DNA of 34,533 bases from positions 1 through 34,533 of the forward strand of contig NZ_LZJF01000083.1 of NCBI RefSeq assembly GCF_001666835.1, written 5' to 3'. The translations under genes were made by a program, and so were the position numbers. Below, one piece after another: positions 29,700-34,533 of this stretch; the stretch's first letter is position 1, and each line of letters begins with the position of its first letter. The DNA comes from Mycobacterium sp. E3251 (GTDB taxonomy: Bacteria > Actinomycetota > Actinomycetes > Mycobacteriales > Mycobacteriaceae). The notes under the pieces are model-generated. The model was not told the origin of the DNA. It saw only the letters and a program-made list of their open reading frames with translations, and made no database searches.

Positions 29700-31328
29700 G
29701 TGGCAACAGCGGCAGCACTGCCCGGGCGGATCAGCGCATTCGTCCGGTGGGTGGTGCGTACCCCGTGGCCGTTGTTCTCGCTGAGCATGCTGCAGGCCGA
29801 CATCATCGGCGCCCTCTTCGTGCTGGGCTTCCTGCGCTACGCCCTGCCCCCCGAGGATCGCATCCAGTTGCAGGATCTGCCCGTCCTGAATCTGGCGGTC
29901 TTCGCGACCGCGCTGGTGGTGTTGTTCCTGGCCGGCTGGATGGTCAACCTGAAGCTGCTGATGCCGGTCTTCCGCTGGCAGCGCCGCGACAACCTGCTCG
30001 CCGAGGCCGACCCCGCCGCCACCGAGCTGGCGCGTAGCCGCGCCCTGCGGATGCCCTTCTATCGCACGCTCATCAGCATGGCGGCCTGGTGCATCGGCGG
30101 CGTGGTGTTCATCATCGCCAGCTGGTCGGTGGCCCGGTTCGCCGCGCCCGTCGTCGCCGTGGCCACCGGGCTCGGCGCCGCCGCGACCGCGATCATCGGC
30201 TACCTGCAGTCCGAGCGGGTGCTGCGGCCGGTGGCCGTGGCCGCCCTGCGCAGCGGCGTCCCCGAGAACGTCCAGGCGCCCGGCGTCATCCTGCGGCAGA
30301 TCCTCACATGGATGCTGTCCACCGCCGTCCCGGTGCTGGCCATTGTGCTGGCGGTGATGGCGGACAAGGCGTCCCTGCTGCACGCCACGCCCGAGAAGCT
30401 GTTCACCCCCATCCTGTTGCTGGCGCTGGCCGCGTTGGGCATCGGCTTCGTCAGCACCCTGCTGGTCGCCATGTCGATCGCCGACCCGCTGCGCCAGCTG
30501 CGCTGGGCGCTGTCGGAGGTGCAGCGCGGAAACTACAACGCGCACATGCAGATCTACGACGCCAGTGAGCTGGGCCTGCTGCAGGCCGGCTTCAACGACA
30601 TGGTGCGTGACCTGTCCGAGCGGCAGCGGCTGCGCGACCTGTTCGGCCGCTACGTCGGTGAAGACGTCGCCCGCCGCGCCCTGGAGCGCGGCACCGAGCT
30701 CGGCGGTCAGGAGCGCCACGTCGCGGTGCTGTTCGTCGACCTGGTCGGCTCGACCAAGCTCGCCGCGACCCGCCCGCCCGCCGAGGTGGTCCACCTGCTC
30801 AACGAGTTCTTCCGCGTAGTGGTCGAAACCGTGGGCCGGCACGGCGGTTTCGTCAACAAGTTCCAGGGCGACGCCGCCCTGGCCATCTTCGGCGCGCCGA
30901 TCGAACACCCCGACGCGTCGGGCGGAGCGCTCGCCGCGGCGCGCGAGTTGCACGACGAGCTGCTCCCGGTGATCGGGGCGGCGGAGTTCGGGATCGGTGT
31001 CTCGGCGGGCAGGGCGATCGCCGGGCACATCGGCGCGCAGGCCCGCTTCGAGTACACCGTGATCGGCGACCCGGTGAATGAGGCCGCCCGGCTGACCGAG
31101 CTGGCCAAACTCGAGTCCGGCCACGTGCTGGCGTCGGCGATCGCCGTCAGCGGCGCGCTGGATGCGGAGGCGTTGTGCTGGGACGTGGGCGAGGTCGTCG
31201 AGCTGCGGGGCCGCACCGCCCCCACTCAGCTGGCCCGGCCGGTCAAGCTGGCCGGAACCACGGACTCCCAGCCAGTGCGACCCGTCCGCGAGGACGTGCA
31301 CAGCGAGTCGATCGGCCCGGGCTACTAG
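29700..31328 (+). CDS. Six-TM, HAMP-containing class III adenylate cyclase (Rv3645-like)
   Basis: A 542-residue membrane cyclase that makes cAMP from ATP. Six membrane helices lie at about 24-46, 63-90, 126-146, 148-168, 203-222 and 235-260. A HAMP domain follows (about 250-302, PLRQLRWALSEVQRGNYNAHM) and then the catalytic domain. Metal-binding Asp347 (LFVDLVGST) and Asp391 (FQGDAALA), adenine-selecting Lys387 and Asp457, and transition-state Asn460 and Arg464 (GDPVNEAARL) are all present, so it should be active as a homodimer. Its M. tuberculosis counterpart Rv3645 is reported as a major cAMP source. GTG at 29700 is preferred; ATG at 29616 is possible. Its stop lies six bases from the convergent topA. 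Confidence 0.95.
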   Translation: MATAAALPGRISAFVRWVVRTPWPLFSLSMLQADIIGALFVLGFLRYALPPEDRIQLQDLPVLNLAVFATALVVLFLAGWMVNLKLLMPVFRWQRRDNLLAEADPAATELARSRALRMPFYRTLISMAAWCIGGVVFIIASWSVARFAAPVVAVATGLGAAATAIIGYLQSERVLRPVAVAALRSGVPENVQAPGVILRQILTWMLSTAVPVLAIVLAVMADKASLLHATPEKLFTPILLLALAALGIGFVSTLLVAMSIADPLRQLRWALSEVQRGNYNAHMQIYDASELGLLQAGFNDMVRDLSERQRLRDLFGRYVGEDVARRALERGTELGGQERHVAVLFVDLVGSTKLAATRPPAEVVHLLNEFFRVVVETVGRHGGFVNKFQGDAALAIFGAPIEHPDASGGALAAARELHDELLPVIGAAEFGIGVSAGRAIAGHIGAQARFEYTVIGDPVNEAARLTELAKLESGHVLASAIAVSGALDAEALCWDVGEVVELRGRTAPTQLARPVKLAGTTDSQPVRPVREDVHSESIGPGY

Positions 31329-31334
31329 ACCGGG

Positions 31335-34133
<2,799 letters not shown>

Positions 34134-34306
34134 CTACGCTTACGCTCCATCCTTGATCGCGGCCCCCCTGCGAGGCCACCCCGCAGAAGAATGACAGGCC
34201 GGCGTCAAAAATTCCGCGGAAATTCAGATACGCCAGCGTTCCTTCGCCCTCGGGCACCTGACAATTTCGCACCCTGAGGCGCGACTGCGCAAACCGGCCG
34301 CCGGAA

Positions 34307-34530
34307 TCGCAAATCTTTTTCCGCGGTTATACCCGCGGCCACACCGCTGATGCGTCGACGCCGTCGGGGGCGTCGCCCACATTGATCGGCACCCGCGGCG
34401 GCCGGCCGGCGCTGCGGATCAGCGGCCGTCGCCGGCTATCGCGCCTGGTAGAGAACGTGGGCGACGCCCCCGACGGCGTCGACGCATCAGCGGTGTGGCC
34501 GCGGGTATAACCGCGGAAAAAGATTTGCGA
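34307..34530. repeat. Perfect 74-bp inverted repeat around a 76-bp spacer
   Basis: The left arm 34307-34380 and right arm 34457-34530 are exact reverse complements over all 74 bases; the match breaks at once on both sides. The spacer is 34381-34456. The right arm ends three bases from the window edge. The arms hold nested short palindromes (CCGCGG twice, GCGTCGACGC). It could be a real inverted element or a fold-back at the end of an assembled contig. Confidence 0.97.
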
Positions 34531-34533
34531 CCC
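34327..34533 (-). CDS. Possible C-terminal fragment of an unrecognised protein
   Basis: On the minus strand a frame runs open from the window edge to a TAA at 34329-34327, 68 codons, ending VGDAPDGVDASAVWPRV. The codons are GC-rich in the third position, as in real mycobacterial genes, and a hypothetical gene is expected upstream of topA on this strand. Because of the inverted repeat, the plus strand encodes the same C-terminus from the right arm, so the true strand cannot be decided here. If the right arm is an artefact, only the left-arm part (up to 34456 at most) is real. The 173 bases between topA and the repeat show no gene. Confidence 0.35.
   Translation of the reverse strand, partial: GSQIFFRGYTRGHTADASTPSGASPTFSTRRDSRRRPLIRSAGRPPRVPINVGDAPDGVDASAVWPRV

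Noticed and set aside
29610..31301. 563-codon minus-strand frame opposite the adenylate cyclase
   Set aside because: GC-rich third positions leave the antisense open. The product is a Gln/Gly/Arg/His-rich string with no domain, while the plus strand has all class III cyclase residues.

Overview
The window is high-GC actinobacterial DNA and almost certainly comes from a slow-growing Mycobacterium. It carries PE/PPE genes of the PPE-SVP subclass, an ESX WXG100 pair ending in a QILGS-like motif, a 13E12-family HNH gene under a textbook mycobacterial SOS box, and many products that closely match M. tuberculosis H37Rv Rv3605c to Rv3646c as I remember that region. The species cannot be fixed from this alone. 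The lack of an espA-espC-espD cluster and the extra PE/PPE pair argue against M. tuberculosis itself.

Layout. (1) 1-4963, minus strand: ftsH, folE, folP, folB, folK and the start of a DUF3180 membrane protein. This is the pterin/folate operon downstream of the membrane AAA protease. A MIRU-like 27-codon insert sits between folB and folK. (2) 5228-16536: an accessory block with a glyoxalase-like protein, an epoxide hydrolase/flavin oxidoreductase/alcohol dehydrogenase operon, esxV-esxW-like genes, a PPE gene, an unusually long PE gene, an HTH gene, an SOS-controlled HNH gene, a second PPE/PE pair and lipoprotein lpqG. (3) 16558-20589, minus: hpt, tilS, a zincin-like gene and dacB, with overlapping ends. 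(4) 20703-23096: ppa, an unrecognised membrane/coiled-coil protein and a TerC/DUF475 membrane protein. (5) 23129-28184: envelope glycan genes, namely a flippase-like protein, a ppgS-like polyprenyl-phosphate sugar synthase with its small membrane partner, galE1 and a large polytopic protein. (6) 28207-34133: tRNA-Thr(CGU), the DNA polymerase III delta-prime gene, a six-TM HAMP adenylate cyclase and topA. (7) 34134-34533: topA upstream DNA and a perfect 74-bp inverted repeat at the very edge of the window.

How it works together. The minus-strand genes on either side of the accessory block (dacB, zincin, tilS, hpt, then ftsH and the fol genes) look like one ancestral housekeeping cluster split by the secretion/PE-PPE island. 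Within the island, the ESX and PE/PPE products are expected to be exported in pairs by a type VII system. The HTH/HNH pair looks like inserted DNA with its own DNA-damage-responsive control.
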